From Cuniculiplasma divulgatum (lineage in GTDB: Archaea; Thermoplasmatota; Thermoplasmata; Thermoplasmatales; Thermoplasmataceae): 64,000 nt of DNA. Each line of letters opens with the position of its first letter. Positions within the stretch are counted from its first letter, which is position 1. Both the position numbers and the translations under genes were made by a program. Under the pieces are notes generated by a model. That model worked only from the letters and a program-made list of their open reading frames with translations. It made no database searches and was not told the DNA's origin. The stretch lies in assembly GCA_031200235.1 (NCBI GenBank), contig CP133595.1, positions 1,698,877 to 1,762,876 on the forward strand. The letters run 5' to 3'. Shown piece after piece: positions 24,930 to 33,695 of the stretch.

Positions 24930-25850
24930 ATGAGGATTGCAAGGGTCGAAACGGAGGACGGTATAAGGACCGTTATCGCAGTTGGAGAAAGCTTCCTGGA
25001 TCTGGGTGAGATCATAGGGATGCCTGTGGAGGAACAGGGGAGGTCATTTTACTCCGTTGTGCTCAAGAACCTTGAAAAGATCAGGAGTTTCATTGCGAGC
25101 GGACATTACGCCGGAATCACTGACCATGTCCCAACATCCTATCTAGTTCCCATGCCTTACATAAACCAGATCAGGGATTTCTATGCATTTGAGGGTCACG
25201 TGAAGACAGCCAGATCCCTGAGAGGGCTTGATATGGTACCGGAATGGTATGAATTCCCTGCATATTATTACTCAGGCAACTCATCCATCTATGCCAGTGA
25301 TCATGATCTGCCCTATCCAGGATTCTCTTCAGAACTTGACTTCGAGCTGGAAGTGGGAGCAATAATAGGCAAGGAGGGCAAGAACATCTCCGTGGCGGAT
25401 GCATGGTCGCACATCTTCGGCTTCACCCTCATGAACGACTGGAGCGCCAGGGATCAGCAGAGAAAGGAGATGAAGATCGGGCTCGGTCCCTCCAAGAGCA
25501 AGGATTTTGCCACAAGTATGGGCCGTTTCATTGTAACCGCAGACGAGATGGAAACACACCTTGACCAGAACCGGAAACTTGACTGCAGCCTTCAGGCAAG
25601 CTTGAATGGCGATCTTTTCGTGGAAGGGAACCTGAAGGATATGCACTGGACTTTCCAGGAGATGATTTCATGGGCATCCACTGAAACTCTGCTGAAGCCC
25701 GGAGACGTCATTATGAGCGGCACGGTGTCAGGAGGGTGCATCCTTGAGAGAGGACCTGAAAGAGCAGGATGGCTCAAGGCAGGAGACCAGGTGAGTTTTC
25801 ACTCAGACATACTGGGGGACCTGGTCACAAGAATCGTGGAGGCGGAATGA
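24930..25850 (+). CDS. Fumarylacetoacetase-type FAH-family hydrolase
   Basis: A 306-residue FAH-fold enzyme. Metal-binding ELDFELEVGAIIGKEGKNI and the downstream MNDWSARDQQRKEM are clear. In the homogentisate pathway fumarylacetoacetase cuts fumarylacetoacetate to fumarate and acetoacetate. Placed 2 nt after HPPD and 1 nt before HGD, this copy is the natural candidate for that step. The architecture matches bacterial short FAH proteins rather than the long eukaryotic enzyme, so direct action on maleylacetoacetate is also possible. Confidence 0.87.
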   Translation: MRIARVETEDGIRTVIAVGESFLDLGEIIGMPVEEQGRSFYSVVLKNLEKIRSFIASGHYAGITDHVPTSYLVPMPYINQIRDFYAFEGHVKTARSLRGLDMVPEWYEFPAYYYSGNSSIYASDHDLPYPGFSSELDFELEVGAIIGKEGKNISVADAWSHIFGFTLMNDWSARDQQRKEMKIGLGPSKSKDFATSMGRFIVTADEMETHLDQNRKLDCSLQASLNGDLFVEGNLKDMHWTFQEMISWASTETLLKPGDVIMSGTVSGGCILERGPERAGWLKAGDQVSFHSDILGDLVTRIVEAE

Positions 25851-25851
25851 G

Positions 25852-26997
25852 TTGGTGTTTTACGTCAGGCAGGGCAGAATGCCAGAAAGCCGGCACACAT
25901 ACGATGATAGGAGCAATATACTCAGGGAGGAACTCTTCGGGGAGGAAAGTTTTGACGGACCTTACTCTCTCCTTTACCACCTTGGTGAACCGACACGGGT
26001 TAAATCCGTGAAGAAGATATCCCGCGAGCCACTGGATAAGAGCTCAGCAGATGTGATGATTCACAGGCATTTCCAGACAGGAAATCTGGGCAGAGGAGGG
26101 GACTTCGTAACTGGCAGGAGATACCTGATGTTCAATTCCACGGTCAGGCTGTCAGTGGCACAGACATCTGAGAACGCGGGAACTCTTTACAGAAACGCAC
26201 TAAGTGACGAGGTCTACTTCATTCAATCCGGTCACGCCACAATGAGGTCCATGCTGGGAAACCTGGATGTTTCGCCGGGGGATTATCTGTACATTCCAAA
26301 GGGTACAACTTACGCCCTTGATTCATCATCAGGTCTGGATTTCTTCCTTGTTGAATCCAGGGAAAGGGCTTCCATTCCACCAAGATACCTCAACATTTAC
26401 GGCCAGATAAAGGAGGGTTCGCCATACTATACCAGGGATATCCGTGTTCCCCGCCTCCAGGATCCATCAACAGATGGCGGATCGTTCGATGTACTGGTGG
26501 ATTTCGGAGATTATTTCCTCAGGGAGGAAAGAGACATGAATCCCTTCGACGTGGCGGGCTGGGACGGCTACCTCTACCCATTTGCAATAAGCACCGGGTC
26601 AATGGCGCCAATTGTGGGAAAGTTGCATCAGCCTCCTCCGGTTCACGAGACATTCAGCGGAAAATCTTTCATGATAGGGACATTCCTTCCAAGAAAATTC
26701 GATTTCCATCCCAGATCCATACCAATATCCTATTACCACAGCAACATTGACACCGATGAGGTTCTTTTCTATTCATCAGGGAGTTTCATGAGCAGGAAAG
26801 GCATATCTGCAGGATCAGTAACGCTGCACGTCAGGGGCCTCATCCATGGGCCGCAGCCAGGGGCGCTTGAATCCGCCATAGGTAAAGAGGAGACGGACGA
26901 GGTTGCAGTCATGGTGGAAGCGTATGAGCCGCTGAAAGTTACCAGGGATGCCATTGGGATAGAAGATCGAGCCTATATGGAATCATGGTACAGATGA
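25852..26997 (+). CDS. hmgA: Homogentisate 1,2-dioxygenase
   Basis: A 381-residue cupin-fold dioxygenase opening the homogentisate ring to maleylacetoacetate. Recognisable parts are FDGPYSLLYHLGEPTRV near the N-terminus and the C-terminal iron site: FDFHPRSIPISYYHSNIDTDEVLFY (His and acidic ligand) and RGLIHGPQPG (His). A TTG at 25852, 1 nt after the FAH stop, is the likely start; GTG 25855 is equivalent. The stop overlaps the next gene. Confidence 0.92.
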   Translation: MVFYVRQGRMPESRHTYDDRSNILREELFGEESFDGPYSLLYHLGEPTRVKSVKKISREPLDKSSADVMIHRHFQTGNLGRGGDFVTGRRYLMFNSTVRLSVAQTSENAGTLYRNALSDEVYFIQSGHATMRSMLGNLDVSPGDYLYIPKGTTYALDSSSGLDFFLVESRERASIPPRYLNIYGQIKEGSPYYTRDIRVPRLQDPSTDGGSFDVLVDFGDYFLREERDMNPFDVAGWDGYLYPFAISTGSMAPIVGKLHQPPPVHETFSGKSFMIGTFLPRKFDFHPRSIPISYYHSNIDTDEVLFYSSGSFMSRKGISAGSVTLHVRGLIHGPQPGALESAIGKEETDEVAVMVEAYEPLKVTRDAIGIEDRAYMESWYR

Positions 26998-28022
26998 GGT
27001 TCAATTATCTCCCCATCAGGAGGGTTTACCATGGCACTGGTGTGCTGAGAGAACTTCCAGAACTCCTGAAGGAGCTTGGAACCAGGAAAGTCATGGTGAT
27101 GTCATCAAGCTCAGTTTCGAAAACGGTATTTTACGGCGATCTGCTCAGCGAAATTCCTGGAGATTATGCCGAATTCAGGGAGGTCACGCAGCATTCTCCA
27201 ATGGAGGAGATTGAGCACGCTACCGAACTCATGAGGAACAGGAATTGCGATACAATACTTTCAGTTGGTGGTGGAAGTGTTCAGGATGCTGCAAAGGTGG
27301 TGAGGTATTATTACGACATAGAGGCACCCCAGATCGCAGTTCCAACAACGCTTTCTGCAGCTGAATTCTCCCACATTGCAGGGTATTCCATCGGGGGCGA
27401 GAAAACCGGAATACGGGATGCCAGGATCACACCACATTACGTATTCCTGGATCCGGAGCCGGCCATGGAAACCCCCCAAAAATTATGGAGGACATCGGGC
27501 ATAAGGGCACTGGATCATGTCATTGAAACAGTGGTATCAAATTTCAGCAGTGAACCTGCCCGTATAATGGCCAGAGAGGCAATGAGAAAGATATTCATCA
27601 ATCTCCACGGAGATACATTGCCGGAAAAGCATGAATGTCAGCTGGCGGCATGGTACTCGTATTTTGAAGTGTTCGACGTGCCATTCGGCCTGAGCCACCT
27701 CATTGGCAGAGTCATTGGCGCAAAGTGGGAGATACCGCATGGGGTTACCAGCTGTATAACCCTTCCCGCAGTCCTCAGGCATTACGTGGAAGTGAATCCT
27801 GAGCCACTGGCACTCATGGGATCATGGCTTGGACTTTCCGCATCAGATAATAGGGAACTGGCATTGCAGTTTGCAAGAACGGTGGAAAGCTTCATCAGGG
27901 GTCTTGGATTTGTCCCACGCCTTGGTGACTACGGGATAACCCGTGACGATTTCAAATATATTGCGGGAAAGATTAATGCTCCTGGCAGCGAAGTTCTTGA
28001 AGTCCTGGAAGACATGATCTGA
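26994..28022 (+). CDS. Iron-dependent alcohol dehydrogenase, maleylacetate reductase-like
   Basis: A 342-residue group III (iron-containing) dehydrogenase. GGGSVQDAAK is the NAD(P)-binding loop; the PTTLSAAEFSHIAGYSI ... KTGIRDARITPHYVFLDPE pattern resembles maleylacetate reductases; iron ligands appear as RALDHVIE (Asp, His) and FGLSHLIG ... PHG (two His). Its ATG overlaps the HGD stop (ATGA); an in-frame ATG lies at 26985. No maleylacetoacetate isomerase is present in the operon, so this enzyme may act on a maleyl or fumaryl intermediate instead. That role is inference. Confidence 0.8.
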   Translation: MRFNYLPIRRVYHGTGVLRELPELLKELGTRKVMVMSSSSVSKTVFYGDLLSEIPGDYAEFREVTQHSPMEEIEHATELMRNRNCDTILSVGGGSVQDAAKVVRYYYDIEAPQIAVPTTLSAAEFSHIAGYSIGGEKTGIRDARITPHYVFLDPEPAMETPQKLWRTSGIRALDHVIETVVSNFSSEPARIMAREAMRKIFINLHGDTLPEKHECQLAAWYSYFEVFDVPFGLSHLIGRVIGAKWEIPHGVTSCITLPAVLRHYVEVNPEPLALMGSWLGLSASDNRELALQFARTVESFIRGLGFVPRLGDYGITRDDFKYIAGKINAPGSEVLEVLEDMI

Positions 28023-28036
28023 AAGAGGCGGCAACC

Positions 28037-28453
28037 TCAGAGAAGAGTCGCTTCCATGAGGCCTGATTTCTGGGACTTTTCCCTTACAATATTGATCTGG
28101 TCAAACTTTGTGATGCTGATCTCCATAAGAGGTATCGCAGTGCCAGAAAAGAAGTGTCCTCCGACCATTATGTGGTCAGCTCCGGCACCCGAGCAGTGGA
28201 TATGAAACCTGGGCTCCACAGAGGCAATGCTTCCATGAAACACAACCATCTCAAGTGGGCCTTCGTACGTTTTGCGTATGTACTCAGTCCCGGTGTAATA
28301 ACCGATTTCCAGGTTTTTTGCGGCTCCCAGCCCCCACTCTATTTCACCTGAACTGATATGATACTTCTCAAGAACAGAATTGAGACAATCCCGAATGTCT
28401 TCGCCGTATTCAATTTTAAGAAAGATCTTGTTTCCTTCGGATTTAGACTGCAT
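28037..28453 (-). CDS. PPC/DUF296-domain protein
   Basis: A 138-residue protein with a single PPC (DUF296) domain, found alone in prokaryotes and fused to AT-hooks in plants. Typical stretches are IEWGLGAAKNLEIGYY, GSIASVEPRFHIHCSGAGADHIMVGGHFFSGT, whose His residues bind metal in some members, and EISITKFDQINIVRE. Function in archaea is unknown. ATG 28453 is chosen; longer in-frame starts upstream run through hydrophobic AT-rich sequence that lacks family similarity. Confidence 0.8.
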   Translation of the reverse strand: MQSKSEGNKIFLKIEYGEDIRDCLNSVLEKYHISSGEIEWGLGAAKNLEIGYYTGTEYIRKTYEGPLEMVVFHGSIASVEPRFHIHCSGAGADHIMVGGHFFSGTAIPLMEISITKFDQINIVREKSQKSGLMEATLL

Positions 28454-28585
28454 GGTTCCAGTAACGTCTTTATGGATAAAAAACTGATACAGAAATAAGC
28501 TGTGAATATACATTCTGTGATATAATCTGTGAATTATAATAACTGAATGTTTGATGCCGCAGGATATTGATAACACTGATCATAT

Positions 28586-29188
28586 TCAGGTGGCACTGCC
28601 ATCAGTTCCCATGCTGTAGAACACAGACCACCTGCCATTTTCCCTGGTAACTCCCAGGATGGAGCAGTTCCTGAATCTCACAACCCCATCGGCCGCGCCT
28701 ATGTTGCTCTGGTAGAAACCGCGCATGAATCCGCCATGGGTAACCACCAGAATCCTCCTGCCCTCATATTCCCTGTAAATGCTGTCAACTGTCCTGTTTA
28801 TCCTCTCAAGAAACGCTGGAAGTGTTTCCACTCCCGGCAGGCCGTCGATGGAGTCCGAGAGTATGGTGGTCATTTCAATTTTGAAGCGTTCCCTGATTTC
28901 ATTACTTGTCAATCCCTCAATGACTCCGCCTGTACGTTCCCTGAGATCATCACATGTCCTGAAATCCAGGGGATGGACTTTCTTCATGATGATCTCCGCA
29001 GTCTGGACAGTTCGCTTCATTGGGCTTGAAATTATGACATCCGGTGAAAGAGATGCGATTATGGGAACAACGGCGGATACCTGTTCAATTCCCTCCTGGC
29101 TCAGATCCTCATCAATGGAGCACTGCCATACACCAAGCTTATTCGATTCTGTGACGGCGTGCCTCAGGAAGAAAATCAGGGTCTTCAA
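28586..29188 (-). CDS. Histidine phosphatase (phosphoglycerate mutase-like) family protein
   Basis: A 200-residue histidine phosphatase. The phosphorylated histidine lies in LRHAVTESN (RHA instead of the usual RHG) near residue 10, and the second catalytic His in VVTHGGFMRGF near 150. Such enzymes act on phosphosugars, cobalamin precursors (CobC/CobZ-like) or nucleotides; the substrate is not visible here. The HO-fold gene ends 18 nt upstream on the same strand. Confidence 0.85.
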   Translation of the reverse strand: MKTLIFFLRHAVTESNKLGVWQCSIDEDLSQEGIEQVSAVVPIIASLSPDVIISSPMKRTVQTAEIIMKKVHPLDFRTCDDLRERTGGVIEGLTSNEIRERFKIEMTTILSDSIDGLPGVETLPAFLERINRTVDSIYREYEGRRILVVTHGGFMRGFYQSNIGAADGVVRFRNCSILGVTRENGRWSVFYSMGTDGSAT

Positions 29189-29206
29189 CAGTTCATAATT
29201 GAACTG

Positions 29207-29908
29207 TCATATATTTCTGTTGGCACTGTCCGAAAGGCCGAGCCAGAACTTCTCCTCAAGGTCCAGTATTCCCTTTGCTCCCTCCATGAATTTCTTTCTG
29301 GCAACTGGATCATCAGCATGCTGTCCCAGCACATTTTCCATTGCCTCCTCATGATGTTCTTCCAGCTCCCGGTGGAATGTGAAATACTTGAGATCAATGC
29401 TGGAATATTCCGGATGTTTCTGCATCCATATCTTCATCCCGGCAAGGATCTTGTCCCACATTGGTATTGCCATGTTCTCAAGCCCGAATTCCGCCCCAAG
29501 AGCCTGGAAGTGATCTCCGGCGAAGTAGTTCCGCATGCCGTCAAGCCATGCCTTTGTGCTGGGAAGCTGCCTGCTTCCAACAAGATCCATGGGTTCCATT
29601 TTCAGGCTTCTCAGGTACGATCTGTAAAGGAGTTCGTGCCTTTTCCGGGGGTCATCGTCACCAAGTTCGGACACAAGGATTGTGGTGAGGTTAGCTGCAT
29701 CATCCTCGTCAGGCGTATTTACCAGCAGCACGGAAAGTATTGACGGCCACTCCCTTGTAAAGTGGTAAAATTCCCTGGAAAACCTCATGAATTCATCCCT
29801 GGAAATATCCCCACGCGCAAACCTGTCAATAAATTCGTTGTTGGTTGCGCTGTGCTTCTTCACAAAGTTGTATGTTTCCCTGTAGAAGTTATTGTCTTCT
29901 TTCATCAT
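29207..29908 (-). CDS. Heme-oxygenase-fold (TenA/PqqC-like) possible diiron protein
   Basis: A 233-residue all-helical protein of the TenA/PqqC/CADD superfamily. Candidate metal ligands are the Glu of SREFYHFTREW, the Glu of AEFGLENMAIPMWDKI and the ExxxH of HRELEEHHEEAM near the C-terminus, a pattern like the heme-oxygenase-like diiron oxidases. It lacks the active-site Cys setting expected of true TenA thiaminases. The reaction is unknown. It is cotranscribed with the histidine phosphatase. Confidence 0.75.
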   Translation of the reverse strand: MMKEDNNFYRETYNFVKKHSATNNEFIDRFARGDISRDEFMRFSREFYHFTREWPSILSVLLVNTPDEDDAANLTTILVSELGDDDPRKRHELLYRSYLRSLKMEPMDLVGSRQLPSTKAWLDGMRNYFAGDHFQALGAEFGLENMAIPMWDKILAGMKIWMQKHPEYSSIDLKYFTFHRELEEHHEEAMENVLGQHADDPVARKKFMEGAKGILDLEEKFWLGLSDSANRNI

Positions 29909-29971
29909 GATATGTTATTGAATTATCAATATTTAAGCATATCTAATCAAAAATATTCAGTCTTATTCATA

Positions 29972-29998
29972 TGCTCCTGACCAGCAGGTCGTGGAGCA
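29972..29998 (+). other. Possible structured RNA element or leader hairpin
   Basis: TGCTCC, T, GACC, AGCA, GGTC, GT, GGAGCA forms a bulged hairpin of 10 pairs. An AT-rich AAAAATATT box lies about 16-24 nt upstream, so the hairpin could be the 5' end of a transcript leading into the gene at 30130. No known RNA family recognised. Confidence 0.3.
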
Positions 29999-30129
29999 GG
30001 CTCCGGAACCTGGAAAAAGCGTGAAATACATAAGAAGAGGCGATCCGGTGTATTTGCATAACTTCCCCTGGTCATATCTCCCTGAATGGAAAAATTGACA
30101 AGCACTCCAGATATATGTGAGCGATCAAC

Positions 30130-30333
30130 GTGGCACAACTGAGGAATCTTGAAAAATTTGAAATGAATGCGCTGGACATCTGCAAGGATGAGGAATTCAA
30201 GGAAAAGCTCAAGGTTTGGGTACAGAAGAAGAAGGAACCCCTGGATAACTACGGCCTCAAGAAGCTCAAGGACAAGATAGAGAAGCATCAGAGGAAAATG
30301 GCCAAGGCACAGAAGAAGGCAGGAAACGCTTGA
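30130..30333 (+). CDS. Small charged helical protein upstream of cinA-like gene
   Basis: A 67-residue protein, highly charged and helical with a lysine-rich C-terminus (KKLKDKIEKHQRKMAKAQKKAGNA), so possibly nucleic-acid binding. No family recognised. GTG 30130 is the likely start; ATG 30163 is an alternative. Its stop overlaps the TTG of the next gene (TTGA), indicating translational coupling. Confidence 0.6.
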   Translation: MAQLRNLEKFEMNALDICKDEEFKEKLKVWVQKKKEPLDNYGLKKLKDKIEKHQRKMAKAQKKAGNA

Positions 30334-31100
30334 AGGCAACAATTCTCACCATTGGGAATGAAATCCTCAAGGGCAGGACGGTAAACACAAATTTCTCCCA
30401 TATAGGCCACGTCCTGACATTTGCTGGTTACGAGGTCTTCCGAGGTCTTGTTGTCCGTGATGACCCATCCGAAATAGCGTGGGGAATAACCCAAGCCACA
30501 GGCTTCAGTGATCTTGTTGTGACATCAGGAGGTCTCGGCCCAACATTCGATGATATGTCGGTTAAGGCAATTGCAGATGCTCTGGGAATACCTCTCGAGA
30601 CAAATGCGGACGCCCTGAGGATGATCCGGGAAAAATATTCAGCACAGAACCTGGAACTCACGCCGGAACGCATGAAGATGGCAATGCTGCCAAGGAATGC
30701 CGAGGCAATAGCAAACCCTGTTGGCACAGCCCCGGGTGTGTTCTTCAATTACCGCGGAGTAAGTATACTGATTCTCCCGGGCGTACCATCCGAGATGAAG
30801 GCAATACTGGAATCCATGATCCCAAGAATACGCATTCCAACAGTTCATTATTACGAGGAAAGTGTGGTTCTGCACGGGATCATGGAAAGTGCATTTGCCC
30901 CAGTTGTTGCAGATGAGATGAAGAAGGCCGGAGGAAGCGTGTATATCAAGAGCCACCCCTCATCAGCCGAAGTATCTCATCCTGTCCTGGAGATTGAGGT
31001 TTCCGGCACAGCCCAGGACGATGCAACCGCAGTTAAAGTGGTGAGAGCAACACTGGAGAGCATAAAGAAGAGGCATCAGGAAATGCTGAATAAAAAATGA
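30330..31100 (+). CDS. CinA N-terminal-like molybdopterin-binding-domain protein
   Basis: A 256-residue protein of the MoCF/CinA N-terminal family. LTIGNEILKGRTVNTNFSHIGHVLTFAGYEVFRGLVVRDD and SGGLGPTFDDMSVKAIADALGIPL are the conserved MogA-like core. Full-length CinA has pyrophosphatase and NMN deamidase parts; this one has only the first domain plus a C-terminal extension, as in other archaeal homologues, so ADP-ribose or nucleotide pyrophosphatase activity is the likely clue. TTG start within the preceding gene's stop. Confidence 0.83.
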   Translation: MKATILTIGNEILKGRTVNTNFSHIGHVLTFAGYEVFRGLVVRDDPSEIAWGITQATGFSDLVVTSGGLGPTFDDMSVKAIADALGIPLETNADALRMIREKYSAQNLELTPERMKMAMLPRNAEAIANPVGTAPGVFFNYRGVSILILPGVPSEMKAILESMIPRIRIPTVHYYEESVVLHGIMESAFAPVVADEMKKAGGSVYIKSHPSSAEVSHPVLEIEVSGTAQDDATAVKVVRATLESIKKRHQEMLNKK

Positions 31101-31114
31101 GACAATGAAAACGA

Positions 31115-32152
31115 TCAGTGAGCGCCGGGCGGAAATATTGTGTTATCAAAATTCAGGTATCTCCTGTCCTCGAACCGCAGGTAATCCGGATTAACTCCCT
31201 TTATCAGAGCCATGAAATATGCCATGTAGTAAAGCGGAACCATTGCAGTTATGGCGTCCGCATAGATATCTCCAGTTTTCTCGAAATCAATCCGGTAATC
31301 ACCATCGCCATTAACCACAAGGGTCTTCGTGGAAGTATGCCTGCATGCATGGACTATTTCCGCGGTTCTCTCCCTCACTTCGGGTGAATCAACGATTACC
31401 ACAAGGGAATTTTCGTCCAGAACTGCCGTGCATCCATGGTTGAACTCCTCCAGCTCTATGCCTTCCGCGTGAAGATGGGTCGATTCCTTCAACTTCTGGG
31501 CCCCTTCTCTTGCAACAAGATAGTTCGGACCTGCACCAAGTACAAAAATATCCCTTATGCTTGAAAAATTGCCGGATATTTCCTGTGCCTGCTTTTCCAG
31601 ACGGTTCAGCTCTCTCTCTACAGTGCCGGCCAGTCCCCAGATGTCAAAGTCAAGTGAACCAAAGTGAATTGCCACCTCAAGGGCAGCGAAAGCGTTATCA
31701 AAGAAAGCCTTGGTGTTGCACAGAGACATGTCTGGCGAATCGCCTATAACAATGGGGACATCCGCCTCAAGATAAAGGGGGGAGTCCCTGTAATGGGTTA
31801 CTCCCGCAGTCCTGGCTGTTCTCTTTGCATGCCTTACTGCATCCACAGTTGATTTTGTCTTGCCCGTGTGGGAATACGCCATCACCAGATCCATGGGCTT
31901 CCAGTATTTCTCCAGTTCAAAAGCCTGTACAGGATACCATTGCCTTCCATGTTCAGTAAGAATTCCTGAACCTATTGCGGCAGCATGATAGGCAGTGCCA
32001 TTTCCGGTCACAAACAGGTTCTTCCCGAGAAAGCTGTAATCAAGCCTCTCCATTATATCAATGGTATTCCTGATGCCATGGGCGCTTGATTTCAACATAT
32101 CATACATCACATATGGGTGTCCTTTTCTCAATTCAGGTAAATCATCAGTCAT
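31115..32152 (-). CDS. Double SIS-domain sugar isomerase-like protein
   Basis: A 345-residue protein with two SIS phosphosugar-binding domains (about 40-170 and 200-320), like the isomerase half of GlmS without the glutaminase. VTGNGTAYHAAAIGS and SHTGKTKSTVDAVRHA form the first site, VLGAGPNYLVAREGAQKLKE and ELEEFNHG the second. Related enzymes are glucosamine-6-phosphate deaminases, AgaS or FrlB. Substrate unknown. The 187 bases upstream hold its promoter and the end of the next gene. Confidence 0.82.
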   Translation of the reverse strand: MTDDLPELRKGHPYVMYDMLKSSAHGIRNTIDIMERLDYSFLGKNLFVTGNGTAYHAAAIGSGILTEHGRQWYPVQAFELEKYWKPMDLVMAYSHTGKTKSTVDAVRHAKRTARTAGVTHYRDSPLYLEADVPIVIGDSPDMSLCNTKAFFDNAFAALEVAIHFGSLDFDIWGLAGTVERELNRLEKQAQEISGNFSSIRDIFVLGAGPNYLVAREGAQKLKESTHLHAEGIELEEFNHGCTAVLDENSLVVIVDSPEVRERTAEIVHACRHTSTKTLVVNGDGDYRIDFEKTGDIYADAITAMVPLYYMAYFMALIKGVNPDYLRFEDRRYLNFDNTIFPPGAH

Positions 32153-32339
32153 TGTTATGAGAAAATGGCATATGATATAACGCTTTGCAAATAATTTTCT
32201 GAAATTTTAACTGCAGGATGAGATGTGCCCTTTAATTTACCGGAACAGTGGATGAATGCACCCTGGCAAATCAACATAAAGTTCTTCCAAATGAATCAGA
32301 ATATAGAATGTGGAATAAATTATGAATGTAGTTTCCCGA

Positions 32340-33695
32340 TCATTCTTTTTTCTTCTCCGAAGGGATATCCTTGTGCTCCAGTGAAGGAGTGTTTGCACGG
32401 GATGTTTTCTCAACCTGCTTCTTTATTTTCCTTCCCCTGGCGGCTACCACCACCAGTGCTGCAACCAGAACCACAATGACCACAAGTATTGCTATGTTCA
32501 GAGGGGTGAACGTCAGGGAACTCTGAAGCTGCTGAGTTACTGTGGGCGTTACCTTCTCGTTGAAGTTGTACACCTGTAAAGTCGGCTGAGGTGAGCTGTT
32601 GGTATACCATGTCACTATGAGCTGGGCCGGATAGGTCTCAAGCTTTGCTGACGAACTCACGTCTACCAGGAATGTTATGGTCATCTCCTGGCCGGGGAGA
32701 AGTTTTCCGATGGTTACGTTATCTGCTGTAAGCGAGGACAGCGGATTTGAACTGGATACATGTATGGAAATCACACTTGGGGAAACAAGGTGTATTTCAA
32801 GATCATACATTGTAACATTGCCAGTATTGGTCAGGTTGAACTCCTCAAGGTTCTTGCTGCTGCCAGGTTGCATTGTTCCTATGGTTGATGTAATCCCCAG
32901 GATTCCATAGCCGTGAACGTAGGTGCTGATGGCGCTTGTCATGTGCCCATATGAAACAGTGATGGTCTGGGCGCCTGTAACATTCAGAGCGTCCACAAGG
33001 AAGGTAAGGTTCTCAGTGGAACCGGATGCAAAGTAAGGAATATGGTATTCTGAAGTCAGGATGCTGAAGCCTGTTGATTGCAGGGAAACATTGAAATTCT
33101 GGTATGAGCCAAGACCAGTGTTTGCAAAGATCAGATCCAGCGATATGTATTTCTCATTCTGGTATACCACTGGTGGATCCATGAAATAGTTCACCAGCCC
33201 TATGCTTGGTGTGGCCAGAACTCCAATCTGGAACGGAACACTTTCAGTTGTGGAAACGTTGCTGACATCCCTGACACTCATCTGGTATAAGCCGTTGGTC
33301 GTGCTGGAACTTATATTTACAAGCTGCTCCAGAACAATTTTAACCGTAGCAGGGCTGGAAGTGGGAGAAGGAAATGTGAGGTTCTGGTAATCAACCACAG
33401 TGGTGTTGGGTCCATGGACATAACTGTAACTGAAGAAACCGGACGATCCCAGATTAATGCTTAGATTCTGCCAGTTTGCAGTGAAGTAAGTATCCTCAAT
33501 GGTCACAAATATGGGCACATAGCTGGAGTTTGGAGAAACCTGTGCCGATGAGTTTGGGCCGTACCATGTGGCCGATATGACCTTGATCACCGGAGCTGGT
33601 GGGGTAGCTGCGTTGGATGCGGGAGCAACTGCCACAACAGATGCCATCAGTAAAAATATCACGCCAGTCAATAACAGAGCTTTTTGTTTATTCAT
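32340..33695 (-). CDS. Secreted cell-surface protein with C-terminal membrane anchor
   Basis: A 451-residue protein with an N-terminal signal peptide (about 1-29, ending near ASNA), a Ser/Thr/Asn-rich beta-sandwich ectodomain with many N-glycosylation sequons, a membrane helix (about 396-420) and a basic tail. It looks like COG1361-type S-layer or NEW3/CARDB-like surface proteins that accompany transporters. Its ATG overlaps the MFS stop by 8 bp, so it belongs to the MFS operon now disrupted by the insertion element. Expression may therefore be reduced or driven from the element. Confidence 0.75.
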   Translation of the reverse strand: MNKQKALLLTGVIFLLMASVVAVAPASNAATPPAPVIKVISATWYGPNSSAQVSPNSSYVPIFVTIEDTYFTANWQNLSINLGSSGFFSYSYVHGPNTTVVDYQNLTFPSPTSSPATVKIVLEQLVNISSSTTNGLYQMSVRDVSNVSTTESVPFQIGVLATPSIGLVNYFMDPPVVYQNEKYISLDLIFANTGLGSYQNFNVSLQSTGFSILTSEYHIPYFASGSTENLTFLVDALNVTGAQTITVSYGHMTSAISTYVHGYGILGITSTIGTMQPGSSKNLEEFNLTNTGNVTMYDLEIHLVSPSVISIHVSSSNPLSSLTADNVTIGKLLPGQEMTITFLVDVSSSAKLETYPAQLIVTWYTNSSPQPTLQVYNFNEKVTPTVTQQLQSSLTFTPLNIAILVVIVVLVAALVVVAARGRKIKKQVEKTSRANTPSLEHKDIPSEKKKE

